Shown here: positions 19,144 to 28,385 of the stretch, in pieces
How positions within the stretch are numbered: position 1 is the first letter of the stretch
How the letters are laid out: every line of letters begins with the position of its first letter
Origin: Streptomyces sp. NBC_01016
GTDB taxonomy: Bacteria; Actinomycetota; Actinomycetes; Streptomycetales; Streptomycetaceae
Length of the DNA: 64,000 nt
Direction: 5' to 3'
Assembly (NCBI RefSeq): GCF_026341035.1
Contig: NZ_JAPEOQ010000001.1
Coordinates: 3,844,001-3,908,000, forward strand
Translations under genes and position numbers: made by a program
Notes under the pieces: generated by a model
Databases searched by the model: none
What the model was told of the DNA's origin: nothing
What the model saw: the letters and a program-made list of their open reading frames with translations, nothing else

Positions 19144-20451
19144 TCAGCGGTTGACGACGTTCTTCTTCGTCGTGAGGACGGCCGCCGCCCCGATGACGAG
19201 CGACAGCGCCAGAACGTACATCGGGATCGCCGTGGAACCGGTCGCGTCCTTCAGCGAGCCGATCATGTACGGGCTGACGAAGCCGGCGAGGTTGCCGACC
19301 GAGTTGATCGCCGCGAGGCCCGCCGCGGCCGCCGTGCCGCCGAGGAACGCGGTCGGCAGCGACCAGAACAGTGGGGCGCAGGTCAGGACGCCGGCCGCCG
19401 CGATCGACAGGGAGACGAGGGCCAGCGGGGTCGAACCGGCGAAGCTCGCCGCCATCGAGAAGCCGACGGCGCCCATCAGGGACGGGATCACCAGGTGCCA
19501 GCGGCGCTCGCGGCGCTTGTCGGCGGAGAACCCGAAGAGGTTCATGGCGATCAGCGCGGCCAGGTACGGCACTGCGCTCAGGGCGCCGATCGCGAGGCCG
19601 CCCTTGACGCCGGTGGACTCCACGAACGTCGGCATCCAGAACGTCAGCGCGTACTGGCCCATCACGAAGCAGAAGTAGATGAGGCACATCAGCCACACCT
19701 TGCCGTTGCGGAAGGCGTCGAGGGCGCGGCCGTGCACGGTCTGGTGGGTGGCGTCGGCGGCGAGGGCCCTCTCGATGACCGACTTCTCGTCGTCGGTCAG
19801 CCACTTGGCGTCGCGCACGCTGTTGTCGAGCCAGAACAGGCAGACCACGCCGATGACGAGGGCGGGGATCGCCTCCACGACGAACAGCCACTGCCAGCCG
19901 CTCCAGCCGGCCGCGTCGTCGAAGACGTCCATGATCCAGCCGGAGAGCGGGTTGCCGAAGATGCCGGCGACGGGGATCGCCGACATGAACATCGCGATGA
20001 CGCGGGCCCGGCGCTGGGACGGGAACCAGTACGTGCAGTAGAGGATCACGCCGGGGTAGAAGCCGGCCTCGGCGGCGCCGAGCAAGAAGCGGAGTACGTA
20101 GAACGTCGTCTCGCTGTTGACGAAGGCGAACGCCGCGGACACCAGACCCCAGCTGATCATGATGCGGGCGATCCAGGTGCGGGCACCGACCTTCTGCATC
20201 AGCAGGTTCGAGGGGACCTCGAAGAAGAAGTAGCCGATGAAGAAGAGGCCGGCTCCGAGGCCGTAGGCCGCCTCGCTGAAGCCGAGGTCCGAGGACATCT
20301 GCAACTTGGCGAAGCCCACGTTCACGCGGTCCAGGTAGGAGACCATGTAGCAGAGGATCAGGAAGGGGACGATGCGGCGGATCACCTTGCGGAACACCGC
20401 GTTCTCACGCGCGAGTTCGGGGGTGTCGGCCGTGGGGACGGTCGTGGACAT
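19144..20451 (-). CDS. MFS transporter, anion:cation symporter family
   Basis: 435 aa with about 12 membrane helices. The segment CYMVSYLDRVNVGFA in helix 1 and the RxxxGxxE-like region FLLGAAEAGFYPGVILY are typical of the ACS family, which imports sugar acids such as glucarate, galactonate, phthalate or tartrate. The central loop (DAKWLTDDEKSVIERAL) is also typical. Its place between otnC and otnI points to L-threonate or D-erythronate import. A 53-base gap to otnC includes a GGAAG ribosome site. Confidence 0.9.
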   Translation of the reverse strand: MSTTVPTADTPELARENAVFRKVIRRIVPFLILCYMVSYLDRVNVGFAKLQMSSDLGFSEAAYGLGAGLFFIGYFFFEVPSNLLMQKVGARTWIARIMISWGLVSAAFAFVNSETTFYVLRFLLGAAEAGFYPGVILYCTYWFPSQRRARVIAMFMSAIPVAGIFGNPLSGWIMDVFDDAAGWSGWQWLFVVEAIPALVIGVVCLFWLDNSVRDAKWLTDDEKSVIERALAADATHQTVHGRALDAFRNGKVWLMCLIYFCFVMGQYALTFWMPTFVESTGVKGGLAIGALSAVPYLAALIAMNLFGFSADKRRERRWHLVIPSLMGAVGFSMAASFAGSTPLALVSLSIAAAGVLTCAPLFWSLPTAFLGGTAAAAGLAAINSVGNLAGFVSPYMIGSLKDATGSTAIPMYVLALSLVIGAAAVLTTKKNVVNR

Positions 20452-20504
20452 GAGGGGCACTTCCTTGTGCGGCTCAGGCGGGGGAGGGGAGTGACGAGCG
20501 GGTG

Positions 20505-21185
20505 TTACCAGGCCGCGCCGAACGTGGCTCTCAGTTCGGCGATGGCGTCTTCGGGGAGCGGTGCGGGCTTGCGGTCGGTCGTCAGCCAGAGGCGGGCCGT
20601 CTCCTCGAGTTCTTCGAGGACGGCGAGCGCGGAGGCGGCGTCCGGGCCCCAGACGACGGGGCCGAGCCGGTCGAGCAGAACCGCGCGGATCGGAGTGCCT
20701 TGCGCGGCACGGGAGTTGATCCGCTCGGTCACCAGATCGGCGACGCGCGGGTCGCCGGGCCGGTGGTACGGGATGTGCGGGACGTGACCCACCTTCATCA
20801 CGTAGTACGGGGTGATGGGCGGCAGCACATCGTCCTGGTGCCACACACCGGCGAGGGTGAGCGCCACCAGGTGTGTCGAGTGGGTGTGGATCACGAAGCG
20901 GGCCGTGGGGTCGGCCGCGTAGATCCGGCGGTGCAGGGTGAGGGTCTTGCTGGCGCGGCCGCCCGCCACCTGCGCACCCTCGCCGTCGACGAGCGCGAGC
21001 CGCTCGGGGGAGAGGAAGCCGAGGGCCGCGTCGGTCGGGGTGATGAGGTGGCCGAGGCCGTCGTCGAGCTTGGCGCTGATGTTGCCGGCGCTCGCGTGGA
21101 CGTAGCCGCGGGCGAAGAGGCTGGTGCCGACGCGGACGATCTCCGAACGGGCGGACTCCGCGGCCGAGTTGAGGTCCTGGGTCAC
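20505..21185 (-). CDS. otnC: 3-oxo-tetronate 4-phosphate decarboxylase (class II aldolase fold)
   Basis: 226 aa, GTG start overlapping the otnK stop. The AraD/FucA-type fold is marked by RGYVHASAGNISAKL (phosphate loop) near residues 26-40 and the metal histidines in FVIHTHSTHLVAL. Related family members in otn operons remove CO2 from 3-oxo-tetronate 4-phosphate to give dihydroxyacetone phosphate. Position directly after otnK, with overlapping start and stop, supports this function over a simple fuculose-phosphate aldolase. Confidence 0.86.
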   Translation of the reverse strand: MTQDLNSAAESARSEIVRVGTSLFARGYVHASAGNISAKLDDGLGHLITPTDAALGFLSPERLALVDGEGAQVAGGRASKTLTLHRRIYAADPTARFVIHTHSTHLVALTLAGVWHQDDVLPPITPYYVMKVGHVPHIPYHRPGDPRVADLVTERINSRAAQGTPIRAVLLDRLGPVVWGPDAASALAVLEELEETARLWLTTDRKPAPLPEDAIAELRATFGAAW

Positions 21186-22468
21186 TGGGACTCCCCGTTG
21201 CCGAGCAGGTCGAACGATGCGGTGAAGAAGGACGGGCCGCCGAAGTTGCCCGACTTGAGGGTGATGTGGAGGGTGTCACCGTCGGCGAGCGGCGCCGCAC
21301 ACCACGGCACACCCGGATCGATCTGCGGGCCGATCCGAAGCCCGTCCAGGCCGAGGGCTTGCACGACGGCGCCGGAGGTCTCGCCGCCCGCGACGACGAG
21401 CCTGCGCACCCCGCGCTCGACGAGCCCCTGGGCGACGCGCGCGAGTGTCCGCTCCACCAACTCCCCGGCCTCGGCGGCCCCGAGCTGCCCCTGCACGTCG
21501 CGTACGGCGTCGGGGGACTCGGTCGAGTAGATGAGAACCGGGCCGTCGGACGACAGGTGGGCGTCGGCGAAGGCGAGCGCCTCGGCGGCCACGTCCTCGC
21601 CCGCCGCGATCCGCAGCGGATCCACGCTGAAGGCCGGCCGACCGGTGTCCAGGAACGCGCGCACCTGGCCGTTCGTGGCGGCGGACACCGAACCGGCAAT
21701 GACCGCCAAGTGGCCGGAGGCGGCGGGGAGTTCGGCGGCCTCCGGGGACGGCTCGATGCCCCAGTTGGCGGGCAGCCCGATGGCGAGGCCCGAACCGGCG
21801 GTGACCAGCGGCAGGCCGGCGACCGCGGCACCCAGGCGTACGAGGTCGTCGTTCGACACGGCGTCGACGATCGCGGCGCCGATGCCATCCTTGCGCAGCG
21901 CGGCGATCCGCTCCGTGATGGCCTCGGGGCCCGCCGCGACCGCCTTGTGGTCGATGAGTCCGACCGGGCGCTCGGTCTGGGCGGCAAGCACGGACACCAG
22001 GTTGGAGTCGGTCATCGGGGTGAGCGGGTGGTGGCGCATGCCGCTCTCGCCGAGCAGCACGTCACCGACGAAGAGGTGGCCCTTGAAAACGGTGCGCCCG
22101 TTGTCGGGGAAGGCAGGTGTCGCGACGGTGAAGTCCGTGCCGAGCGCGTCCATCAGGGCCTCGGTGACCGGGCCGATGTTGCCGGCCGGCGTCGAGTCGA
22201 AGGTGGAGCAGTACTTGAAGTAGATCTGCTCGGCGCCCGCGGAGCGCAGCCACTCCAGGGCGCGCAGCGAGGAGTCGACGGCCTCGGCCGCCGGGACGGT
22301 CCGCGACTTGAGCGCGATGACGACCGCGTCGGCGTTCTGCGGCGTCGCCGCGTCCGGAGCCGGTACGTCGATCAGCTGGACGACGCGCATGCCCGCGCGC
22401 ACCAGGTTGTTGGCGAGGTCGGTGGCGCCGGTGAAGTCGTCGGCGATGCATCCGAGGCGGATGGCCAT
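21182..22468 (-). CDS. otnK: 3-oxo-tetronate kinase (DUF1537 family)
   Basis: 428 aa of the four-carbon acid sugar kinase family. The N-terminal CIADDFTGATDLA is the family signature; YFKYCSTFDSTPAGNIG is the substrate region; VVAGGETSGAVV and SGNFG near the C-terminus form the nucleotide site. OtnK phosphorylates 3-oxo-tetronate at O4. The FTGA form of the signature and the neighbouring otnC separate it from the DtnK-type paralogue at 34694-35974, which has LSGA. One base separates it from the ltnD stop. Confidence 0.88.
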   Translation of the reverse strand: MAIRLGCIADDFTGATDLANNLVRAGMRVVQLIDVPAPDAATPQNADAVVIALKSRTVPAAEAVDSSLRALEWLRSAGAEQIYFKYCSTFDSTPAGNIGPVTEALMDALGTDFTVATPAFPDNGRTVFKGHLFVGDVLLGESGMRHHPLTPMTDSNLVSVLAAQTERPVGLIDHKAVAAGPEAITERIAALRKDGIGAAIVDAVSNDDLVRLGAAVAGLPLVTAGSGLAIGLPANWGIEPSPEAAELPAASGHLAVIAGSVSAATNGQVRAFLDTGRPAFSVDPLRIAAGEDVAAEALAFADAHLSSDGPVLIYSTESPDAVRDVQGQLGAAEAGELVERTLARVAQGLVERGVRRLVVAGGETSGAVVQALGLDGLRIGPQIDPGVPWCAAPLADGDTLHITLKSGNFGGPSFFTASFDLLGNGESQ

Positions 22469-22469
22469 G

Positions 22470-23447
22470 TCAGGCCCCCTTCTCGTCGTTGTCGTGGGTG
22501 TTCGGCCGGTGGTGGGGCGGCTCGATGCCCGGTTCTGGCAGTTCGATGCCCGGGAAGATCTTGATGACCGCGCTGTCGTCCTCGCCGCCGAGGCCGGACG
22601 CGGAGGCCTGAAGGAACATCTGGTGGGCGGTCGCGGACAGCGGCAGCGGGAACTTCTCCGGCCGCGCGGAGTCGAGGACGAGGCCGAGGTCCTTGACGAA
22701 GATGTCGACGGCGGAGAGCGGTGTGTAGTCCCCGGCCAGCACGTGGGCCATGCGGTTCTCGAACATCCACGAGTTGCCCGCGCTGTGGGTGATCACCTCG
22801 TACAGCGACTCGGCGGGCACGCCCGCTTTGATGCCGAGAGCCATGGCCTCCGCGGCGGCGGCGATGTGCACGCCCGCGAGCAGCTGGTTCACGATCTTGA
22901 CCTTGGAGCCGAGGCCCGCGGTGTCGCCGAGTCGGTAGACCGTGGCGCTCATCGCGTCGAGCACCGGGTCGGCGAGCGCGTACGCCTCCGGGGAGCCGGA
23001 GGTCATCATCGTCAGCTCGCCGGTCGCGGCGCGGGCGGCGCCGCCGGAGATGGGGGCGTCGAGGAAGCGGACGCCCAACTCGCCGAGCCTGCCCTCCAGT
23101 TGGGCGGAGAAGGTCGGGTCGACGGTGGAGCACATGACGTAGACGGAGCCGGGGCGCAGGCGGTGGGCCGCGCCGCCGTCGCCGAAGAGGACCGACTCGA
23201 CCTGCGCCGAGTTGACCACGACGCCTACGAGGACGTCGACGTCGGCCGCCAGGTCACCGGCCGTGTCGTACGCGGCGCCGCCCTCGCGTGCGAAGTCGGC
23301 GGCCACGTCGGCGCGCAGGTCGTGGACCGCCACGTGGAACCCGGCGGCGCGCAGGCTGCGCGCCATGCCGAGCCCCATGGCCCCGAGGCCGACGACGCCG
23401 ACGCGGGTCGTGGGGGCGGTCGGGGCCGGCTGATCCTGGTCGTGCAT
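22470..23447 (-). CDS. ltnD: L-threonate 2-dehydrogenase
   Basis: 325 aa beta-hydroxyacid dehydrogenase. The NAD(P) motif is VGLGAMGLGMARSL; the substrate loop DAPISGGAARAATGELTMM and the catalytic lysine in GLGSKVKIVNQLL are intact. Generic relatives include tartronate semialdehyde reductase, but first place in an operon with otnK, otnC, otnI and denD fits LtnD, which oxidises L-threonate to 2-oxo-tetronate. The C-terminal ~25 residues (PEPGIEPPHHRPNTHDNDE) are a hydrophilic tail of low complexity not needed for the fold. It is the first gene of its operon, with an operator-like dyad about 70 bases upstream. Confidence 0.86.
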   Translation of the reverse strand: MHDQDQPAPTAPTTRVGVVGLGAMGLGMARSLRAAGFHVAVHDLRADVAADFAREGGAAYDTAGDLAADVDVLVGVVVNSAQVESVLFGDGGAAHRLRPGSVYVMCSTVDPTFSAQLEGRLGELGVRFLDAPISGGAARAATGELTMMTSGSPEAYALADPVLDAMSATVYRLGDTAGLGSKVKIVNQLLAGVHIAAAAEAMALGIKAGVPAESLYEVITHSAGNSWMFENRMAHVLAGDYTPLSAVDIFVKDLGLVLDSARPEKFPLPLSATAHQMFLQASASGLGGEDDSAVIKIFPGIELPEPGIEPPHHRPNTHDNDEKGA

Positions 23448-23515
23448 GGGTGTCTGTCCCTGTCTCTCGCCGTGGGCCGAGGGCCGTGGGTCGAGGCCCG
23501 TGGGGCCGTCGAACG

Positions 23516-23534
23516 CAGGTCATATGATGACCTG
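23516..23534. promoter_or_regulatory. 19-bp perfect dyad before ltnD operon
   Basis: CAGGTCAT-ATG-ATGACCTG: eight-base perfect arms around a three-base centre, 69 bases before the ltnD start. The size and symmetry match FadR-type GntR operators, and the operon ends with such a regulator gene. Confidence 0.65.
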
Positions 23535-23605
23535 ATGTCAACGCGGAGTACAGGGTGATGCCGATCACATGGGCAGGAGCGGGGTAGGGGTGCTGTCCCC
23601 GGCGG

Positions 23606-24796
23606 TCAGGCGTGCGGTGTGAGCTGGATGTGGCGGATCCCCTTGCGGTGGTGGGTGTACGCGATGTGCAGCGCGCCATCGGCGGACTGGGTCACGGACG
23701 GGTAGGACAGCTCGCGGTTGAGGCCGTCGCGGGAGTTGTTGGTCATGCAGTGGCCGTCGCCCGTGACCAGATCCGCGGCGCGTTGCCAGGTGCGGCCGCC
23801 GTCGGAGGAGAGGGCGAGACTCAGCGGGGCGCGGGGGGCGCCCCAGAAGGCGGAGCCGACAGTGTCGTCGTCGGCTGTCCCGGCCTGCGTCGCCAGGTCG
23901 CCCGACTCGTCGATCTCGTCGTACAGGGAGACACGGCGGTCGGTGGCGTCGGCCGCGCTGCTGTGGTTGTAGACGAGCGCGAGGCGGCCGTCCGTCAGGG
24001 GCACGTACTGGACGGAGGAGTTGTTGTTGGGCAGGTCGAGCGGCTCGGGTTCGGTCCAGGTGGTGCCCTCGTCGTACGAGACCGAGCGGTGGACGTGGTC
24101 GGCGCGGCGGCTGCGGTAGAGGGCGAGCAGGGAGCCGTCCGGCAGGGCGTGGACGTTCATGTGCACCAGGCCGGTCGACGCCGGGACGGTGTGCTCGCGC
24201 CACGTCGTACCGCCGTCGTCGGACACCATCACCGCGCTGGTGTCGTGCTCGCCGGTCCACGCCACACCCTCGGGGGTCGTGCAGCGGAACACCGGCAGCA
24301 GGATCCGGCCGGTCGGCAGCACCACCGGAGGCTGCCGCACGAATACGCCGCCGGACTCGGTGCTGAACAAGGTGCGCGGTGCCGCCCAACTCCCGCCCCG
24401 GTCACGGCTGATGCGAAGGCGTACCTGCGCGGTGTCCTGGCGGCCGCCCTGCTGGGCGGTGTGCAGCAGCCACCACTCGCCGTTCGGCAGGACGGTCAGG
24501 ATCGGGTTCTGCTCCGAGCGGTCGGGGTCGTCGGAGAGGCGCTGCGGCTCGGACCACTCGGCGGCCCCCGCCGGGAGCCGGGAGAACCAGACGCAGATGT
24601 CGGCCATGCCCTCCTGCGTGCCGCCGAACCACACACAGCCGAGTTCGCCGTCCGGCAGCACGGTCAGGTTGGCGGCGTGGCTCTGGACGGTGGGGGTGGG
24701 GAGGGCGCGGTCGGTGCGGGTGTGATCCGGCAGGGTGGGGGGCTCGGTGGTCCGGGGCGTGGGCGTCGTAGGCGTCGTGGGTGTCATGGGCGGCAT
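23606..24796 (-). CDS. BNR-repeat sialidase-like protein, no export signal
   Basis: 396 aa. Four Asp-box motifs (S-x-D-x-G-x-T-W type) are visible: SRDRGGSW, SDDGGTTW, SYDEGTTW and SSDGGRTW, which predict a six-bladed beta-propeller of the sialidase/BNR group. FVRQPPVVLPTGRILLP and RRVSLYDE carry conserved positions of the bacterial cytosolic branch. The N-terminus is a Pro/Thr-rich stretch (MTPTTPTTPTP) rather than a signal peptide, so it acts inside the cell, presumably on a glycoside brought in by the ABC transporter encoded just upstream. Substrate unknown; true sialidase activity is not established. Confidence 0.75.
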   Translation of the reverse strand: MPPMTPTTPTTPTPRTTEPPTLPDHTRTDRALPTPTVQSHAANLTVLPDGELGCVWFGGTQEGMADICVWFSRLPAGAAEWSEPQRLSDDPDRSEQNPILTVLPNGEWWLLHTAQQGGRQDTAQVRLRISRDRGGSWAAPRTLFSTESGGVFVRQPPVVLPTGRILLPVFRCTTPEGVAWTGEHDTSAVMVSDDGGTTWREHTVPASTGLVHMNVHALPDGSLLALYRSRRADHVHRSVSYDEGTTWTEPEPLDLPNNNSSVQYVPLTDGRLALVYNHSSAADATDRRVSLYDEIDESGDLATQAGTADDDTVGSAFWGAPRAPLSLALSSDGGRTWQRAADLVTGDGHCMTNNSRDGLNRELSYPSVTQSADGALHIAYTHHRKGIRHIQLTPHA

Positions 24797-24821
24797 GGGT
24801 CCTCTCCTGTGGGGTGGTGTG

Positions 24822-25661
24822 TCACGCTGGGGTGTGTGCCCGGCCGCGCGCGTGCAGCAGTTCGCGGGGCTTGCGGCCGCGGATCGCCGCCGGGTCGAGA
24901 GCGGCGCGGCGCAGGTCGCGGGTGTACGGCTCGGTGGGCGAGGCCAACACGTCGGCGGTGCGGCCCTGTTCGACGACCCGGCCCGAGCGCAGCACGACCA
25001 CGTCGGTGCTGATCTCCCGTACGAGGCCCAGGTTGTGGGCGATGACGAGGTACGTGATGCCGGTCTCGGCCTGGAGTTCGCGCAGCAGCTCCAGGACGCG
25101 GGCCTGGACGGAGACGTCGAGTGCGGAGGTCGCCTCGTCGCACACCAGCAGGTCGGGTGAGGAGGCGAGGGCGCGGGCGATACCGATGCGTTGGCGCTGG
25201 CCGCCGGAGAATTCGGAGGGGCGGCGGTCGCGGGCCGATGCGGGCAGGCCCACCCGGTCCAGGAGTTCGGCCGCGCGGCGTGTGCGGGCCGTTCTGTCGC
25301 GGGTGCCGGAGAGGCGGAGGGGTTCCGCCACGATGTCCTGGGCGGTGAGGTGGGGGTCCAGTGAGCCGTACGGGTCCTGGAAGATCATTTGGAAGCGGGG
25401 GCGCAGCGGGCGGAGGCGGCGTTCGGGGAGGGTGGCGAGGTCGGTGCCGTCGAAGAGGATGCGGCCCGCGGTGGGTTTCAGGAGGCGGACCACCGCGTGG
25501 GCGATGGTGGATTTGCCGCTGCCGGATTCTCCTACCAGGGCGAGGGCGCTGCCGCGCGGGATCGTGAAGGTGACTCGGTCGACCGCGGTTGTGGCTCCGC
25601 CGGGGGTGGGGTAGGTGACGACGAGGTCCTCGACGTGGAGGAGAGTGTCGGGAGTGGTCAT
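24822..25661 (-). CDS. ABC transporter ATPase, OppF/DppF type
   Basis: 279 aa. Walker A GESGSGKST, Q-loop FQDPYGSLDP, signature FSGGQRQRIGIARAL, Walker B LLVCDEATSALD. The C-terminal TEPYTRDL segment is the hallmark of the oligopeptide/nickel family ATPases. It is last of five transporter genes and pairs with the OppD-type ATPase encoded at 25717-26541 to power the two permeases. Confidence 0.9.
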   Translation of the reverse strand: MTTPDTLLHVEDLVVTYPTPGGATTAVDRVTFTIPRGSALALVGESGSGKSTIAHAVVRLLKPTAGRILFDGTDLATLPERRLRPLRPRFQMIFQDPYGSLDPHLTAQDIVAEPLRLSGTRDRTARTRRAAELLDRVGLPASARDRRPSEFSGGQRQRIGIARALASSPDLLVCDEATSALDVSVQARVLELLRELQAETGITYLVIAHNLGLVREISTDVVVLRSGRVVEQGRTADVLASPTEPYTRDLRRAALDPAAIRGRKPRELLHARGRAHTPA

Positions 25662-25689
25662 GGGCTGGCTCCTTGCCGGGGTTGCGGAC

Positions 25690-25713
25690 TCGGGGCGCTG
25701 CCCCGGACCCCGC
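25690..25713. repeat. 24-bp dispersed repeat, copy 2
   Basis: Exact inverted copy of 8758-8781, with the same CGGGGC/GCCCCG hairpin. Here it lies between the two ATPase genes inside an operon, where it might stabilise or attenuate the upstream message. Confidence 0.6.
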
Positions 25714-25716
25714 TGC

Positions 25717-26541
25717 TCAATCGCCGCAGGGGCTTACAAATGGGCCGATCCGTGGCACCGCGGCCAGCAGTGAACGGGTGTAGTCCTCCGTCGGTGACTC
25801 GACGATTTGTTCTGCCTCGCCGGACTCGATGAAGCGGCCGTCGCGCATGACGTGGATGCGGTCCGAGATCAGGCGGGCCACGCCCAGGTCGTGGGTGATC
25901 ATCAACAGGCCGACGCCATCTGTCTCCTGGAGGGCCATGAGGAGGTCGAGGACCTCGGCCTGGACCGTGGCGTCGAGGGCCGATGTCGGTTCGTCCGCCA
26001 CCAGGAGGCGTGGTTCGGCGGCGAGGGCGATGGCGATCAGGACGCGTTGCAGCATGCCGCCGGAGAACTCCTGCGGGTAGGCCTTCCAGCGGCGTGCGGG
26101 ATCGCTGATGCGGACCCGTTCCATCAGGGCCGTGCCCCGGTCGCGTATCTCCGCGCGGCCGATGCCGGGGTGGCGCAGGCGGAGGGCGTCGCCGAGTTGG
26201 CGGCCGATGGTGTGCACCGGGCTGAGCGCCGTCATCGGGTCCTGGGGGATCAGGGAGACGGTGCGGCCGCGGGCCCGACGGGCGGCCGCGGGGTCGGCGA
26301 TCACGTCCTCGCCGGCGATCCGCGCGCTGCCGGAGAGGACGGCGAGGCCCTCGGGGAGGAGGCGCAGTACGCCCATGGCCGTGGTCGACTTGCCGGAGCC
26401 GGACTCGCCGATGAGGGTGACCGTCTCGCCCTCGTGGACCGTGAAGCTCACGCCGTCCACGGCGCGTACGATGCCGCGGCCCGTGACCAGTTCGATCTGG
26501 AGGTTCGTCACGTCCAGGAGTGGTTGCTGAGTGGGTGTCAT
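25717..26541 (-). CDS. ABC transporter ATPase, OppD/DppD type
   Basis: 274 aa from ATG 26541, whose start overlaps the stop of the upstream permease. Walker A GESGSGKST, Q-loop IPQDPMTALSPV, signature FSGGMLQRVLIAIAL, Walker B LLVADEPTSALD and TEDYTRSLL near the end. The usual C-terminal Cys-rich Fe-S-like tail of OppD is reduced to a single Cys (SPCGD). It works with the OppF-type subunit. Confidence 0.9.
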   Translation of the reverse strand: MTPTQQPLLDVTNLQIELVTGRGIVRAVDGVSFTVHEGETVTLIGESGSGKSTTAMGVLRLLPEGLAVLSGSARIAGEDVIADPAAARRARGRTVSLIPQDPMTALSPVHTIGRQLGDALRLRHPGIGRAEIRDRGTALMERVRISDPARRWKAYPQEFSGGMLQRVLIAIALAAEPRLLVADEPTSALDATVQAEVLDLLMALQETDGVGLLMITHDLGVARLISDRIHVMRDGRFIESGEAEQIVESPTEDYTRSLLAAVPRIGPFVSPCGD

Positions 26542-27443
26542 GTCTGGGCTCCCTTCGTCGACTTGAGGGCGGGGACGCGGTCGCGCAGGCCGTCGCCGAC
26601 GAGGTTGACGCCGACCACCAGCAGCGCGATGACCAGGCCGGGCAGTGTCACCAGCCACCACGACGTGGTGAGGTAGGCCTGGCCGTCGGAGATGATGCGG
26701 CCCCATGTCGCGAACGGGCGTTGGGGGCCGGCGCCGAGGAAGCTGAGCGAGCTCTCCAGGAGGACGGCCTGGGCCAGGAGCAGCAGGATCACCAACGCCG
26801 CCGGGCGCACGATGTTCGGGATCACGTGGCGGCCGAGGACCGACCATCCGCGCAGGCCCAGGAGGCGGGCGGCAGCCACGTACGGCTTCTCGCGTTCCAC
26901 GAGGACGAGGGAACGGGTCAGGCGGGCCACCTCCGGCCACTGTGCGACCGCGATCACCGCCGTGATGACGGGGATCGACGGGCCGAACAGGGCGACGACC
27001 AGAAGGAGCATCATCAGGAGGGGCAGGGCGAGTTGGGCTTCCAGGAGGCGGGAGACGACCGTGTCGACCCAGCCGCCGAAGTAGCCTGCGGCCGAACCCG
27101 CGGCGATGCCGATCAGGCCGGACACGATCACGGCCAGCACACCCACCGTCAGTGACACCTGGCCGCCCAGCAGGATCCGGGCGAGCAGATCGCGGCCCAG
27201 CTGGTCCGTACCGAACAGGTGGCCCTCGGTGAGCGGCGGGAGCCTGCGGGCCGCCAGGTTCTGCGCGTTGGCGTCCGGCAGGGGGAGTACGCGGGCCAGT
27301 GCGACGGGCAGCACGACCAACGCCGCGCACACCGCGCCCACCCAGAGTTTGAAGCGGGCGCTGCGCCGCTGGCGGGTCGCCGTGGCCCGCCTGAGGTCGC
27401 GGGCGGTGACGGCGCTGGGTGCGGGGGAAAGCGTGGCGGACAT
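26538..27443 (-). CDS. peptide-type ABC permease, DppC type
   Basis: 301 aa with a first membrane helix near residues 33-52 and the family segment FGTDQLGRDLLARILLGGQVSL, followed by four or five more helices. The ATPase-contact loop is YVAAARLLGLRGWSVLGRHVIPN. It forms the translocation path with the DppB-type subunit. Three bases separate it from that gene. Confidence 0.9.
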   Translation of the reverse strand: MSATLSPAPSAVTARDLRRATATRQRRSARFKLWVGAVCAALVVLPVALARVLPLPDANAQNLAARRLPPLTEGHLFGTDQLGRDLLARILLGGQVSLTVGVLAVIVSGLIGIAAGSAAGYFGGWVDTVVSRLLEAQLALPLLMMLLLVVALFGPSIPVITAVIAVAQWPEVARLTRSLVLVEREKPYVAAARLLGLRGWSVLGRHVIPNIVRPAALVILLLLAQAVLLESSLSFLGAGPQRPFATWGRIISDGQAYLTTSWWLVTLPGLVIALLVVGVNLVGDGLRDRVPALKSTKGAQT

Positions 27444-27446
27444 GGC

Positions 27447-28382
27447 TCAGGCCGCCTTTCCGAGTCGTACCCGCGGGTCGAGCAGCGGGTAGCAGAGGTC
27501 GACGACGAGTTGGACCAGCAGTGCGAGTGCGGCCGTGACCAGGACCGTTGCCTGGATCAGGGGGTAGTCGCGGGTGTCGAGGGCGCGGACGACGAGCGAG
27601 CCGACGCCCGGCCAGCCGAAGACGACCTCGACGACCACGACACCGTTGAGCAGCGCCGCGAACCGGGTGCCGACGGCGGTGACCAGCGGCACCGCCGAGT
27701 TGGCGAGTGCGTAGCGCCAGGTCAGGGCGCGCTCGCTGACACCGCGCGAGCGGGCCACGGTTACGTACGAGGAGGCGAGCGCGGTGGACATCTCGCGGCG
27801 TACGAGCCGGGAGACCAGGGCGAGTTGGAGGAGCGCGACGGTGATCGTCGGCAGGACCAGTCCGCCCCAGGAGGTGAAGCCCGAGGCCGGCAGGACGGGG
27901 AACAGGACCGCGAAGACGGTGAGGAGCATGACGCCGGTCCAGAAGTCGGGCATGGACTGCCCGGTGATCGTGAAGATGTTGGCGCCCAACTCGCGTGCGC
28001 TGTCCGCGTGATGGGCCATCCACACGCCGAGCGGCACCGCCACGACGACCGTCACGGCGATCGCCGAGACCGCGAGCGTGAGGGTGTACGGAAGGCGGTC
28101 CATGACCACGTCGAAGGCCGGGGCGTGGAACGAGTAGCTGGTGCCGAAGTTTCCGCTGACCAGGTCCCGTAGATAGATTCCGTACTGCTCGAAAAGTGGT
28201 CTGTCGAGGCCGAACTGGGCTCGGATGCGCGCGAGTTCGGAGGTCGATGCCGTCGGGCCCGCGTACGCGGACGCCGGGTCGCCCGGTGCCATCCGGATCA
28301 GCAGGAACACGACGGTCAGAGTGAGGAAGACGGTCAGGACGCTCTGGCCGAGACGCCGAGCGAGGTACGTGGCCGTGGCCAT
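27447..28382 (-). CDS. peptide-type ABC permease, DppB type
   Basis: 311 aa. It opens with the DppB/OppB pattern ARRLGQSVLTVFLTLTVVFLLIRMAPGDPA and has six predicted membrane helices; the contact loop is YVTVARSRGVSERALTWRYALAN. Four bases follow the substrate-binding protein stop, so the five genes form one operon. Confidence 0.9.
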   Translation of the reverse strand: MATATYLARRLGQSVLTVFLTLTVVFLLIRMAPGDPASAYAGPTASTSELARIRAQFGLDRPLFEQYGIYLRDLVSGNFGTSYSFHAPAFDVVMDRLPYTLTLAVSAIAVTVVVAVPLGVWMAHHADSARELGANIFTITGQSMPDFWTGVMLLTVFAVLFPVLPASGFTSWGGLVLPTITVALLQLALVSRLVRREMSTALASSYVTVARSRGVSERALTWRYALANSAVPLVTAVGTRFAALLNGVVVVEVVFGWPGVGSLVVRALDTRDYPLIQATVLVTAALALLVQLVVDLCYPLLDPRVRLGKAA

Positions 28383-28385
28383 GGG

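Noticed and set aside
22470..23447. Tartronate semialdehyde reductase of glycerate metabolism
   Set aside because: No glyoxylate carboligase or glycerate kinase nearby; operon partners are otn/den genes.
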